Assembly (NCBI RefSeq): GCF_004340665.1
Contig: NZ_SLWO01000005.1
Location: forward strand, 336,614-400,613
DNA length: 64,000 nucleotides
DNA from: Pedobacter psychrotolerans
GTDB taxonomy: Bacteria; Bacteroidota; Bacteroidia; Sphingobacteriales; Sphingobacteriaceae
Direction: 5' to 3'
Shown: piece by piece, positions 16,740 through 25,238 of the stretch
Layout of the letters: the number at the start of each line of letters is the position of its first letter
How positions within the stretch are numbered: position 1 is the stretch's first letter
Position numbers and translations under genes: made by a program
Notes under the pieces: generated by a model
What the model saw: the letters and a program-made list of their open reading frames with translations, nothing else
The model's database searches: none
What the model was told of the DNA's origin: nothing

Positions 16740-17042
16740 ATGGATCAAGTAGAAATCTTTAAAGCCTTATCAAACAAAACCCGTTTACAGATTTTAAACT
16801 GGCTCAAAGAACCTATTACAAACTTTCCAGATCAACCCAATGCTGATTTCGAAAATGTGGGCGTATGTGTCGGGCAGATTCAAATGAAGGCAGGTTTATC
16901 TCAAAGTACCATTTCCGAATACCTTTCCATTTTACAGCGTGCCAATCTGGTTACTGCCACACGTGTAGGCCAGTGGACTTACTACAAACGCAATCAGGAA
17001 GGCCTTGAAAATTTAAATAAAATCATCAATACAGAACTTTAA
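16740..17042 (+). CDS. ArsR-family transcriptional regulator
   Basis: A 100-residue winged-helix protein. It begins with the family-typical MDQVEIFKALSNKTRLQIL and has the recognition helix region GLSQSTISEYLSIL followed by a wing (ATRVGQWTYYKRN). No metal-binding CxC pair stands out, so it may sense a redox or electrophile signal instead; C50 in the segment VGVCVGQ is one candidate. It lies 12 bases upstream of an old yellow enzyme gene and probably represses its own operon. The start at 16740 is chosen over an upstream TTG because the promoter -7 box lies between the two. Confidence 0.9.
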   Translation: MDQVEIFKALSNKTRLQILNWLKEPITNFPDQPNADFENVGVCVGQIQMKAGLSQSTISEYLSILQRANLVTATRVGQWTYYKRNQEGLENLNKIINTEL

Positions 17043-17054
17043 AAATAGAAATAT

Positions 17055-18155
17055 ATGAACACAGATAGTTTATTTAAGCCATTTAGCTTAAAAACATTAA
17101 ACACAAAAAACAGAATTGTAATGGCACCCATGACGAGATCTTTTTCTCCTGATGGCGTTCCAACCGATGCAGTTGCAGAATATTATGCAAAAAGAGCTGC
17201 GGGTGAAGTGGGATTAATCTTATCGGAAGGAACAGTAATCAACCGCCCTTCATCTTCTGCAGATCCAAATATCCCACACTTTTATGGCGATCAGGCTTTG
17301 GCTGGATGGCAAAAAGTGATTAACGATGTTCATGCTGCAGGCGCACAAATGGGTCCGCAAATCTGGCACCAGGGAATAATGGAAAACCATACATCTGGCT
17401 GGACACCTAGTACACCTTTCGAAGGCCCATCTGCTTTACAAAGACCTGGTTTTGAAAACGGTGTTCCCATGACTGATGCTGCAATTGCAGACACCATTGC
17501 GGCTTTTGGGCAGGCAGCAGCAGATGCAAAAGCATTGGGCTTTGATACGGTAGAAATTCATGGTGCACATCAATATTTAATTGATCAATTTTTCTGGGAT
17601 GCTACGAACAACCGCACCGATATATATGGTGGTAAAACCCTGGCTGAGCGGACACGTTTTGCCGTTGAAGTAATCAAAGAAACCCGTAAGCGTGTTGGAG
17701 AAGATTTTGCATTAATTATTCGTTTATCTCAATTTAAACCTGCTGCTTACGACTTCAAATTAGCGAAGAATGAAAGTGAGATGGAACAATGGTTAACGCC
17801 ACTTGTTGATGCGGGAATTGACATTTTACACTGTTCTCAACGTCGTTTCTGGGAACCAGAATTTGAAGGATCTGATTTAAACTTTGCTGGATGGGCGAAA
17901 AAAATCACTGGTAAAGCCACGATATCAGTAGGTTCTGTTGGTTTAGACGGTGATTTCTTTGGTGCATTTGCCGGACAAAGCTCTCAACCAAGTTCATTGG
18001 ATGAATTGGTACGCAGAATGGATCGCGGCGATTTTGATTTAATTGCCGTTGGCCGTCCATTATTATCAGATGCAAATTGGGTAGAGAAAATCAAAAATAA
18101 CCGTACGGATGAATTGAAAGGCTTTAGCAAAGAAGCTTTAGCTGAATTGGTATAA
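17055..18155 (+). CDS. Old yellow enzyme family NADH:flavin oxidoreductase (alkene reductase)
   Basis: A 366-residue FMN-binding TIM-barrel enzyme. The signature EIHGAHQYLIDQFF supplies the His/His substrate-binding pair and the active-site Tyr; APMTRS near the N-terminus and VGRPLLSD near the C-terminus are FMN contacts. These enzymes reduce activated C=C bonds, nitro groups and quinones with NAD(P)H. Pairing with an ArsR repressor suggests induction by an electrophile, as for the NemR-NemA pair in other bacteria; that parallel is inference. The natural substrate is unknown. Confidence 0.93.
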   Translation: MNTDSLFKPFSLKTLNTKNRIVMAPMTRSFSPDGVPTDAVAEYYAKRAAGEVGLILSEGTVINRPSSSADPNIPHFYGDQALAGWQKVINDVHAAGAQMGPQIWHQGIMENHTSGWTPSTPFEGPSALQRPGFENGVPMTDAAIADTIAAFGQAAADAKALGFDTVEIHGAHQYLIDQFFWDATNNRTDIYGGKTLAERTRFAVEVIKETRKRVGEDFALIIRLSQFKPAAYDFKLAKNESEMEQWLTPLVDAGIDILHCSQRRFWEPEFEGSDLNFAGWAKKITGKATISVGSVGLDGDFFGAFAGQSSQPSSLDELVRRMDRGDFDLIAVGRPLLSDANWVEKIKNNRTDELKGFSKEALAELV

Positions 18156-18178
18156 ATTTTATCTATTGACAAGGTAAG

Positions 18179-18206
18179 AAGCACCTCATTTCTGAGGTGC
18201 TTTTTT
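18179..18206 (+). terminator. Rho-independent terminator
   Basis: GCACCTCA (18181-18188) pairs with TGAGGTGC (18193-18200) with flanking AA/TT, then six T. It ends the ArsR/old yellow enzyme operon. Confidence 0.93.
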
Positions 18207-18326
18207 AATACCAGTCCAATTAACAATAAGTCGAATATTATGCTCACCCACAATTAATATCTATCTTTCAATATTATAATCTATAACGTTATCAGAAATA
18301 TAGTATTAAAGCACTTCATTACCCTA

Positions 18327-19046
18327 ATGCTCACACTGGGCAGCCTAAAATCATATTGCCAGCAAGCAGATAGTATTGGGAAGGTTAACCCTTATCAGCC
18401 AAAAATTCAATCTTTTATCATTCCAGCAGCCTTTCTCACATATGGAATCATTGCATTGAATGAAAATCCCTTTAATACTTTAGACCGAGATACCAGAGCC
18501 GAATTGCAGGAAGATCATCCCAGGTTCGCCGCTCATGTAGATAATTATAGCCAATTCGCTCCCGCTGCTGCGGTTTTTATCCTTAATTTTTCAGGGATTA
18601 AAGGTAAAAACAGCATTAAGGATGCTGCATTTATTTATGCCATTTCAACTGCAATAATGGGTGGAACTGTTTCTACCTTAAAAAGTGGAATACATCGTTT
18701 AAGGCCTGATGCATCGGCTTTTAATTCTTTTCCTTCCGGGCATACAGCTACTGCCTTTGCAGCGGCAGAGTTTTTAAAACAAGAATACAAAGACTTATCA
18801 CCCTGGTATAACTATGCAGGATACACTGTAGCCATTGCAACTGGCACGCTTCGCATGTACAATAACAAACATTGGTTTAGTGATGTAGTAGCTGGTGCCG
18901 GAATTGGAATAATATCTACCAAACTATCCTATTTAGTATATCCAGAGTTAAAAAAACTATTTAAGCCTTCAAAAAGATCTAATGTTGTATTGATGCCAAC
19001 CTATAATAATAAATTATTTGGCCTTGCTTATTCAGCTCGCTTTTAA
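18327..19046 (+). CDS. PAP2-family phosphatase
   Basis: A 239-residue membrane-associated phosphatase. All three PAP2 motifs are present: KSGIHRLRPD, FPSGHT and RMYNNKHWFSDVVAG, which hold the phosphate-binding Lys/Arg, the catalytic His pair and the Asp. Hydrophobic helices surround them. Such enzymes remove phosphate from lipid phosphates, including undecaprenyl pyrophosphate or phosphatidate. The ATG at 18327 leaves a short hydrophobic N-terminus; the frame is open upstream to at least 18261 with no ATG, GTG or TTG and would give a longer signal-like segment, so a rare start codon is possible. Confidence 0.88.
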   Translation: MLTLGSLKSYCQQADSIGKVNPYQPKIQSFIIPAAFLTYGIIALNENPFNTLDRDTRAELQEDHPRFAAHVDNYSQFAPAAAVFILNFSGIKGKNSIKDAAFIYAISTAIMGGTVSTLKSGIHRLRPDASAFNSFPSGHTATAFAAAEFLKQEYKDLSPWYNYAGYTVAIATGTLRMYNNKHWFSDVVAGAGIGIISTKLSYLVYPELKKLFKPSKRSNVVLMPTYNNKLFGLAYSARF

Positions 19047-19185
19047 TTCAGGATCTACCCACCACTTTTGATTGGTGACTCATAGTTGTTCGGAAGATTA
19101 ACAAGCGACCTATCTTTAACCACATCTTTCGCGGTGAACAACGAATCAATATTTTTCTTAAATTCAACTTTCAAAAAAATATTCC

Positions 19186-20076
19186 ATGTCAAATATCTCC
19201 CTTATTATAGAAGAACGTCCGGCCAATATTGGCAATTTTATGGTTGGAAGATTGCTGCCTTTCAGGGAAAAGCGAATGGTTGGTCCTTTTGCATTCATCG
19301 ATCATATGGGACCTGCGGCCATGAGCAATCATGAAAATTTAGACGTGCCGCCACATCCACATATTGGTTTATCGACACTCACTTTTCTTTTCGAAGGAGA
19401 GATTGAACATCGGGATAGCTTAGGAACAGACATCATTATTAAACCAAGTCAGGTGAACTGGATGACATCAGGAAGTGGCATTGCACATTCTGAAAGAACG
19501 CCAGCACATCTTCGCCAAACAGACAAAATGCTTCATGGCTTACAAATTTGGGTAGCCTTACCCAAAGACCTGGAACAAATGGAGCCTGAATTTTTTCATG
19601 TTGAAGAAACTGATATCCCGAGTTGGGAGCAGGATGGCGTAAATATTAAGTTGATAGCCGGTGAAGCTTTTGGACGTAAGTCACCCGTTCCGGTTTATTG
19701 CCCCCTTTATTTTATCGAAATTAAAAGCAATAAAAGGCAAAAGCTGAACATTGGGAATGATTTATTTGGGGAAAGTGCCCTTTATATTTTAGAAGGTGGT
19801 ATTGAAAGCGATGGACATTTATTTGAACCACGACTTATTTTAATTGCCAACGATGCCAAACTTTGTGAGTTTACCATGCTGGAAAACACGACAGTTTACA
19901 TTTTTGGTGGAGAGCCTTTTCCTGAGGAAAGATTTATTTACTGGAATTTTGTGGCTTCGGATAAAGCTTTAATTGAACAGGCAAAGCAAAATTGGTTGGA
20001 TCAAAAATTTAAACCCGTTCCCGGCGAAACTGAATTTGTTCCCTTACCGAATCAGAATCCTTATTTAAAAAAGTAA
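19186..20076 (+). CDS. Pirin-family protein
   Basis: A 296-residue bicupin. The N-terminal pirin domain has the metal-binding HPHIG (His pair) and SGIAHSER (His, Glu) motifs; the second half is the pirin C-terminal cupin. Bacterial pirins are iron-binding and some act as quercetin dioxygenases or as modulators of metabolic enzymes; the role here is not known. Length fits the family. It is a single gene, with 139 bases to the PAP2 gene upstream. Confidence 0.92.
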   Translation: MSNISLIIEERPANIGNFMVGRLLPFREKRMVGPFAFIDHMGPAAMSNHENLDVPPHPHIGLSTLTFLFEGEIEHRDSLGTDIIIKPSQVNWMTSGSGIAHSERTPAHLRQTDKMLHGLQIWVALPKDLEQMEPEFFHVEETDIPSWEQDGVNIKLIAGEAFGRKSPVPVYCPLYFIEIKSNKRQKLNIGNDLFGESALYILEGGIESDGHLFEPRLILIANDAKLCEFTMLENTTVYIFGGEPFPEERFIYWNFVASDKALIEQAKQNWLDQKFKPVPGETEFVPLPNQNPYLKK

Positions 20077-20084
20077 AAGTAACA

Positions 20085-20325
20085 ACAGAAATCCTTTTAG
20101 ATTCGTCCTCCTGAACTTGATTCTGGATCTTACCATAAAAAGGTGCTGAACTAAATTCAGCATGACGATTTGGTTAGGGAATCCCTTCAAAAAATCCTTC
20201 TTTGCGAAGCAGATCTTTCATCTGCTGAAGCAATCGCTATCAAAGAATCTGCAAAATAGATTGCTTCCCCGAAAGGTCGGGGCAAGCTGTCGTTCCTCAT
20301 CGCAATAACGATAGATCATCTGATC
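20085..20325. repeat. Cluster of REP-like palindromic intergenic repeats
   Basis: About 240 bases without an ORF, made of several small palindromes: TGCTGAA/TTCAGCA (20144-20150/20156-20162), AGCAGAT/ATCTGCT (20208-20214/20220-20226) and CCCCGA/TCGGGG near 20265-20280. The phrases CTGAACTTGATTCTGGATC and TGAACTAAATTCAGCATGACG are of the type that recurs many times between genes in Bacteroidota genomes; recurrence cannot be tested here. Confidence 0.5.
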
Positions 20326-20724
20326 TTACTCTTCCAATAAAGCCTGTCTAATTTTTTCAGCAGCTTCAGCCAGTTCTTCCTGATTTGGACTTAGCTTCTC
20401 TTTGCTAAAGTTCATATCGCTCACATTATTCATTGGGATTAAATGAATATGAGCATGTGGAACTTCCAATCCAATTACTGAAACGCCTACTTTTTTGCAT
20501 GGGAAAGCAGTCTTCACCCCTTTTGCCACAATTTTAGCAAACATCCAAAGACCAACGAAAAGGTCTTCATCCATATCAAAAATGTAATCCACTTCGATTT
20601 TTGGAATTACCAAAACATGGCCAGCAGTTAAAGGCTGAACATCCAGAAACGCTAAATACTCTACTGTTTCAGCCACAACATGTGCGTTGATTTCGCCAGC
20701 AACGATTTTTGAAAAGATAGTCAT
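20326..20724 (-). CDS. HIT-family (histidine triad) hydrolase
   Basis: A 132-residue protein with the histidine triad H90-A-H92-I-H94 near the C-terminus, as in HINT/Fhit-type nucleotide hydrolases and transferases that act on purine nucleotide phosphoramidates. It has the family's usual length. It is downstream of greA on the same strand with 83 bases between, largely filled by a 7-nt periodic repeat, so they may be co-transcribed. Function beyond the family is uncertain. Confidence 0.92.
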   Translation of the reverse strand: MTIFSKIVAGEINAHVVAETVEYLAFLDVQPLTAGHVLVIPKIEVDYIFDMDEDLFVGLWMFAKIVAKGVKTAFPCKKVGVSVIGLEVPHAHIHLIPMNNVSDMNFSKEKLSPNQEELAEAAEKIRQALLEE

Positions 20725-20809
20725 AAAAGGTAGAAGGTATAAGGTGAAAGATATAAGGTTTTAATAGCGGAGTGAAGACCATAAGCCTTTAATCCTCCGC
20801 TTCTACCTT
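20725..20809. repeat. 7-nt periodic palindromic element between HIT gene and greA
   Basis: Five consecutive heptads 20725-20759 read AAAAGGT, AGAAGGT, ATAAGGT, GAAAGAT, ATAAGGT (consensus nnAAGGT). The other side carries the inverse: AAGGTAGAAG (20727-20736) pairs with CTTCTACCTT (20800-20809), and AGCGGAG (20766-20772) with CTCCGCT (20795-20801). Its right end runs into the greA stop codon. Confidence 0.6.
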
Positions 20810-21281
20810 ATCTGGATATTTCTAAAACTTCGAATTGCATTTTACCTGCCGGCACTTCAATTTCAGCAAATTCCCCTACAGATTTACCTAATAAACCTTG
20901 TGCAATCGGCGATTTTACAGAAATTTTTCCAGTCTTCAAATCTGCTTCTGTTTCGGCAACTAACTGATAAGTCATGGTAGCACCGTTCTTTACATTTTTG
21001 ATCTTAACGATAGACAATGCCAACACTTTTGTTAAATCCAATTTCGATTCATCAATTAAGCGGGCATTCGCCAATGTATTTTTTAATTTGGAAATTTTCG
21101 CTTCATGCAAACCCTGAGCCTCTTTTGCGGCATCATATTCTGCATTCTCCGATAAATCACCTTTATCTCTTGCTTCAGCAATTGCTTTAGATATTAGCTG
21201 ACGCCCTGTGGTTGTTAGATAATGAACTTCCTCTCTTAATTTATCTAAGCCCTCTTGTGTGTAGTACGTTACCTCTGTCAT
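20808..21281 (-). CDS. greA: Transcription elongation factor GreA
   Basis: A 157-residue protein with the two-part Gre architecture: an N-terminal coiled coil with the acidic tip (ARDKGDLSENAEYDAAKE), which enters the RNA polymerase secondary channel and stimulates cleavage of backtracked RNA, and a C-terminal FKBP-like domain (SPIAQGLLGKSVGEFAEIEVPAG). The Asp and Glu of the tip are present. Length is standard for GreA. The downstream HIT gene may share its transcript. Confidence 0.97.
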   Translation of the reverse strand: MTEVTYYTQEGLDKLREEVHYLTTTGRQLISKAIAEARDKGDLSENAEYDAAKEAQGLHEAKISKLKNTLANARLIDESKLDLTKVLALSIVKIKNVKNGATMTYQLVAETEADLKTGKISVKSPIAQGLLGKSVGEFAEIEVPAGKMQFEVLEISR

Positions 21282-21508
21282 TGCTCTATTAATTTTATTT
21301 CAAACGCTATAAAAAACAAACAAGACTACATAGTTGGTTACTACATAGTCTTGCTTCAATTATAACGAAGATAAAATCTGAAAATTACAAATGCAAATAA
21401 ATACACAGGATTTTTGTGATTTAAGGGTAAACAAGATTTTATGTGCTGATTAAATCTTGCCACAATTCCTCCTTTATTTTTTACTTTTAGCTAAAATTAT
21501 TCAGGAAA

Positions 21509-23389
21509 ATGAAAAAGTTATTCTCACTAGCCCTTATCTGGGGTTTGGGCTGTTATACCATTTCTGCGCAGGAGCTTTATATGCCTAGAAATATCAAGGC
21601 GGCCTATCAAAAAGGAACACGATCTATTACTGGCCAACCGGGGCCTAATTACTGGCAAAACCATGGTCAGTACAATATGGACATTACGGTTGATGCAGAG
21701 ACCAAAGTGGTAAGCGGACAAGAAGAAATATTGTACAGTAACAACAGTAATGATACGTTGAATGTGTTAGCCATTCGTTTTGTAAATAATTTGCACAAAC
21801 CCACTTCGCCTCGTGGCGGAGCCGTTAGCGAAGATTTTTTATCTAGCGGCTTAAATATTTCTTCTTTTGCTGTTGATGGAGAAACCTATAAGGTAGACAG
21901 TAAAAGCTGGGGAACTGTTGGAAATGTGAAACTGAAAAAACCTTTAAACCCGAAATCTAAAATCACAGTTAAAATAGCGTGGGATTATCCTTTATCAAAA
22001 GAAAGCGGTCGCGAGGGACAAATTGACCCGAATTCGTTTTTTGTGGCATACAGTTACCCCCGTATTTCAGTGTATGATGATTACAATGGCTGGGATCGAA
22101 TTCCACACACTGACAGAGCTGAGTTTTATAACGATTTTAATGACTATGTTTTCTCTGTAAAAGCACCCAAGAATTATGTGGTTTATGCTACTGGCGATTT
22201 TTTAAATCCTGATGAAGTGCTTCAGCCAGAAATTGCAGCTCGTTTAAAAAAATCGTACAACACAGATGAAGTGGTTCATATTGCAACTGCTGATGAACTA
22301 AAAGACGGCAAAGTAACTGCACAAAAAGATTGGAACACCTGGAAATTTAAAGTTGACCACATTACCGATGTTACTTTTGCGTTGAGCAATCACTATGTTT
22401 GGGATGGTGGAAGTGTGATTGTTGATCCAAAAACTGGCCGCAGGGCAAGTGCACAGGCTGCTTATAACCCAACTACCGGCAAAGATTTCTTAAACTCTGT
22501 TAAATACAACATCAATGCCTTATCCTGGTTTTCAAACAACTGGCCTGGCATTCCCTATCCATATCTAAAAACCATCGCATTCCAAGGTTTTGCAGATATG
22601 GAATACCCTATGATGGTGAATGATTCTAATTTTGGCGATCCGGTTTTTGCACAATTGGTTCAGGATCATGAGGTGGCACACACCTATTTTCCTTTCTATA
22701 TGGGCATTAATGAAACCCGTTACGCTTACATGGATGAAGGTTGGGCAACTACCTTCGAATATTTAATTGGCATTGCAGAACATGGTAAACAAGCCGCAGA
22801 TGATTTTTACAAAAAGTTCAGGGTAAACAGCTATATCAATGATAAATCAGCGGAAGAAGATCAGCCAGTAATTTCCATGTCTGATCAGGTTTCAGGTGCA
22901 GGATATGGAAACAACTCTTACGGTAAGGCTTCATTATCTTATCTGGCGTTAAAAGATATGCTGGGTGATGTTCTTTTCAAAAAAGCATTACATCATTATA
23001 TGAACACATGGAATGGCAAACATCCTATTCCATGGGATTATTTTAATTCGATGAATACAGGGTCTGGTCAAAACTTAAATTGGTTTTTCCAAAATTGGTT
23101 TTTCACTAATAATTATTTGGATTTAGCTATTGGAAAAGTTGCCGCAGATAAAGGAAAATCGTTGGTTACTGTTAAAAATTTTGGGGGCTTTGCCATTCCT
23201 TTTGATGTAGTGGTAATTTATGCAGATGGTAAAAAAGAAACCATTCATCAAACACCTGCTGTTTGGAAAGTCAATCAAAAAGAAGTGGTGATTAATATCC
23301 CATCAACAAAAAAAATTACATCAGTTACTTTAGATAATGGCATTTACGTAGATGCAACACCAACAGATAATGTTTATATTGTAAAATAG
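21509..23389 (+). CDS. Secreted M1-family metallopeptidase
   Basis: A 626-residue exported protein with a signal peptide ending near TISAQ. The zinc site is H387-E-V-A-H391 with the third ligand E410 after 18 residues, inside a typical gluzincin layout, and the preceding GFADMEYP corresponds to the GxMEN substrate-binding motif of M1 aminopeptidases. The N-terminal beta domain and C-terminal helical part fit the family. It probably trims peptides in the periplasm or outside the cell. It is a single gene ended by a strong hairpin. Confidence 0.93.
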   Translation: MKKLFSLALIWGLGCYTISAQELYMPRNIKAAYQKGTRSITGQPGPNYWQNHGQYNMDITVDAETKVVSGQEEILYSNNSNDTLNVLAIRFVNNLHKPTSPRGGAVSEDFLSSGLNISSFAVDGETYKVDSKSWGTVGNVKLKKPLNPKSKITVKIAWDYPLSKESGREGQIDPNSFFVAYSYPRISVYDDYNGWDRIPHTDRAEFYNDFNDYVFSVKAPKNYVVYATGDFLNPDEVLQPEIAARLKKSYNTDEVVHIATADELKDGKVTAQKDWNTWKFKVDHITDVTFALSNHYVWDGGSVIVDPKTGRRASAQAAYNPTTGKDFLNSVKYNINALSWFSNNWPGIPYPYLKTIAFQGFADMEYPMMVNDSNFGDPVFAQLVQDHEVAHTYFPFYMGINETRYAYMDEGWATTFEYLIGIAEHGKQAADDFYKKFRVNSYINDKSAEEDQPVISMSDQVSGAGYGNNSYGKASLSYLALKDMLGDVLFKKALHHYMNTWNGKHPIPWDYFNSMNTGSGQNLNWFFQNWFFTNNYLDLAIGKVAADKGKSLVTVKNFGGFAIPFDVVVIYADGKKETIHQTPAVWKVNQKEVVINIPSTKKITSVTLDNGIYVDATPTDNVYIVK

Positions 23390-23400
23390 TTGACACTTTA

Positions 23401-23436
23401 AGGTTGGCAGTTTTCAATTTGCAAACTGCCAACTTT
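23401..23436. terminator. Bidirectional terminator
   Basis: GTTGGCAGTTT (23403-23413) pairs with AAACTGCCAAC (23423-23433), an 11-bp stem with T-rich flanks on the plus strand and A-rich on the other. It lies between the convergent M1 peptidase and OsmC genes. Confidence 0.8.
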
Positions 23437-23471
23437 CTATTCTCTATTTCCTCTTCCTTATTCCCTGCTTA
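23430..23471. repeat. Short 7-nt periodic tract
   Basis: Six in-phase heptads (CAACTTT, CTATTCT, CTATTTC, CTCTTCC, TTATTCC, CTGCTTA) continue from the hairpin at 23403-23433. The pattern is weaker than in the other three elements but has the same period and intergenic position. Confidence 0.35.
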
Positions 23472-23476
23472 AACGG

Positions 23477-23953
23477 CTAACTGTTCTCTGCTTTGAATGT
23501 CGCTTCGTGTTTAACGGGAAAATTCAGTGAGTTGGCAATAAAGCACATTTTATTGGCTTCTTTATGTAGCGATTCTGCAAGTTCTAAATGAGCCTTATCT
23601 GCGATTAAAACCTGGGGATGTAAGGTTACCTCTTTAAACTTTCCACTCCCATCAGCCAGTTCCTCCATGGTTCCAACGGCCTCATCCTTATAATCAATTA
23701 CTACAATTTCATTTTTTGAGCACAGGTGCAAATACCAAAGCATATGGCAACTGGAAATGGAAGACAAGAGCAAATCTTCAGGATTATATTTAGTTTTATC
23801 GCCTAGAAAGGCAGAATCTGATGAACCTAAAATATCGGCTTTGCCATCAACTGAAATGGTGTAGTCGCGATCATATGATCGATAATCCATTGTTCCGGAA
23901 CCCTTATTTCCCGTCCACGTAATTGTTGTTGAATATAAATGATCTTTCGGCAT
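23477..23953 (-). CDS. OsmC/Ohr-family peroxide-reducing protein
   Basis: A 158-residue OsmC-fold protein. Two reactive Cys motifs are present, SSCHMLWYLHLC and NKMCFIANS, with the family-typical NPEDLLLSS before the first. OsmC/Ohr proteins reduce organic peroxides using these thiols. The pattern fits the OsmC/YhfA-like branch; which peroxide it acts on is unknown. It is a single gene, convergent with the M1 peptidase gene. Confidence 0.9.
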   Translation of the reverse strand: MPKDHLYSTTITWTGNKGSGTMDYRSYDRDYTISVDGKADILGSSDSAFLGDKTKYNPEDLLLSSISSCHMLWYLHLCSKNEIVVIDYKDEAVGTMEELADGSGKFKEVTLHPQVLIADKAHLELAESLHKEANKMCFIANSLNFPVKHEATFKAENS

Positions 23954-24089
23954 GATATAATTTAGTTAGATTTTGTAATCCAATTTAGGGAATTTTGGTC
24001 TGAATTCTTAAAAAGAAATCCAAACTGTTTTAATTTAGAATGAGGATGAGTGAGAATAGCGATTTTATCGTCCTCATTTCATATCCCTC

Positions 24090-25013
24090 TCAGGAAAAAC
24101 CCTGTAACTTATCCGCCAACACCTCCGATATTTTTCGGTAAGAATCGAAAGTCCAGCCGCCTACATGCGGCGTTAAAATGATCTTTTCATTCTTTTTTAA
24201 TTCCTCATACCAATCTTGTTCTGCCAGGGCAGGAAACTTTTCAGTTTGTAACACATCTAAACCAGCGCCTAAAATTTTACCAGATTTAATGGCATTCAAA
24301 ACAGCTTTTGTATTTACTACCTCTCCCCTTGCCGTATTAATAAAGAAAATTGGTTTTTTAAAATGGAAAAAATATTCATCATCAACCATTTGCCTGGTTT
24401 CGGCAGTGAGTGGAATGTGCAAGCTCAACACATCACTATGCTTCACAATCTCTTCCATACTTACCTCACGGACAAAAGCATCGCTAAAACCAGTTTTATA
24501 TTTGTCGTAGGCCATTACATCCACTTCAAAGCTAGCCAGTTTTTTAGCAAAACTTTGCCCCATAAAGCCGTAACCTATAATCCCTACCTTTTTACCTTTC
24601 AACTCATAACCTCGATTGCCTTCACGATCCCAGATTCCATTTCTGATTTCCTGATCAGCCTTGCGGAAATTATTCATCAACGACAATAACAATCCGGTAG
24701 CATGTTCTCCAACAGCATCACAATTTCCTTCAGGCGCATTAATCAGTTCGATGTTTCTTTCAAATGCGATTTTATCATCAATATTATCTAAACCTGCACC
24801 TGCTCTGGCCACAAATTTTAAATTGGGAGCAGCTGCAAAAACCTCAGCATCAATTCTAAACTTGGTACGCACGGCAATACCTACATAATCCTTAATTTTC
24901 GCTAACGTTTGCTGCCGTGTAATTTGTGGTTCATCATCAACCACATAGCCCATTGCCATAGCACGTTCCTTAAAAACAGGATGTAAATCATCAACGATTA
25001 ATATTTTTTTCAT
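24090..25013 (-). CDS. D-isomer 2-hydroxyacid dehydrogenase (phosphoglycerate dehydrogenase-like)
   Basis: A 307-residue NAD-dependent enzyme. The inserted Rossmann domain has GIIGYGFMG, the catalytic Arg is in NTARGE, and the catalytic His is in TPHVGGWT; the N-terminal APNLKFVARAGAGLDNID fits the substrate domain. It lacks the C-terminal ACT domain of classical SerA, so it could be a short 3-phosphoglycerate dehydrogenase or another 2-hydroxyacid dehydrogenase. No serC is beside it to decide. It is a single gene divergent from an outer-membrane receptor gene. Confidence 0.9.
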   Translation of the reverse strand: MKKILIVDDLHPVFKERAMAMGYVVDDEPQITRQQTLAKIKDYVGIAVRTKFRIDAEVFAAAPNLKFVARAGAGLDNIDDKIAFERNIELINAPEGNCDAVGEHATGLLLSLMNNFRKADQEIRNGIWDREGNRGYELKGKKVGIIGYGFMGQSFAKKLASFEVDVMAYDKYKTGFSDAFVREVSMEEIVKHSDVLSLHIPLTAETRQMVDDEYFFHFKKPIFFINTARGEVVNTKAVLNAIKSGKILGAGLDVLQTEKFPALAEQDWYEELKKNEKIILTPHVGGWTFDSYRKISEVLADKLQGFS

Positions 25014-25238
25014 TTGTATATTTTATTTTCGACGTTTTTGAGATCAGACAAAAGTAACATTTTATGAAAGGCTTCAGCGTCACAAAACCCCTTATTTATT
25101 TAAGCCAACCAGCATCATTTAGGCTCACAAAAATATTACTATAAAACCGCTGTAATAAAATAGTTACGCCACGCTTATTAAACTTAGTTGCTGTTACTTT
25201 GTCTCCCTTTACAACACACACACAAATTTTAATTTTTA

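Noticed and set aside
24039..24080. Imperfect hairpin ATGAGGA/TCCTCAT after the 2-hydroxyacid dehydrogenase gene
   Set aside because: Long loop and no T run; too weak to call a terminator.
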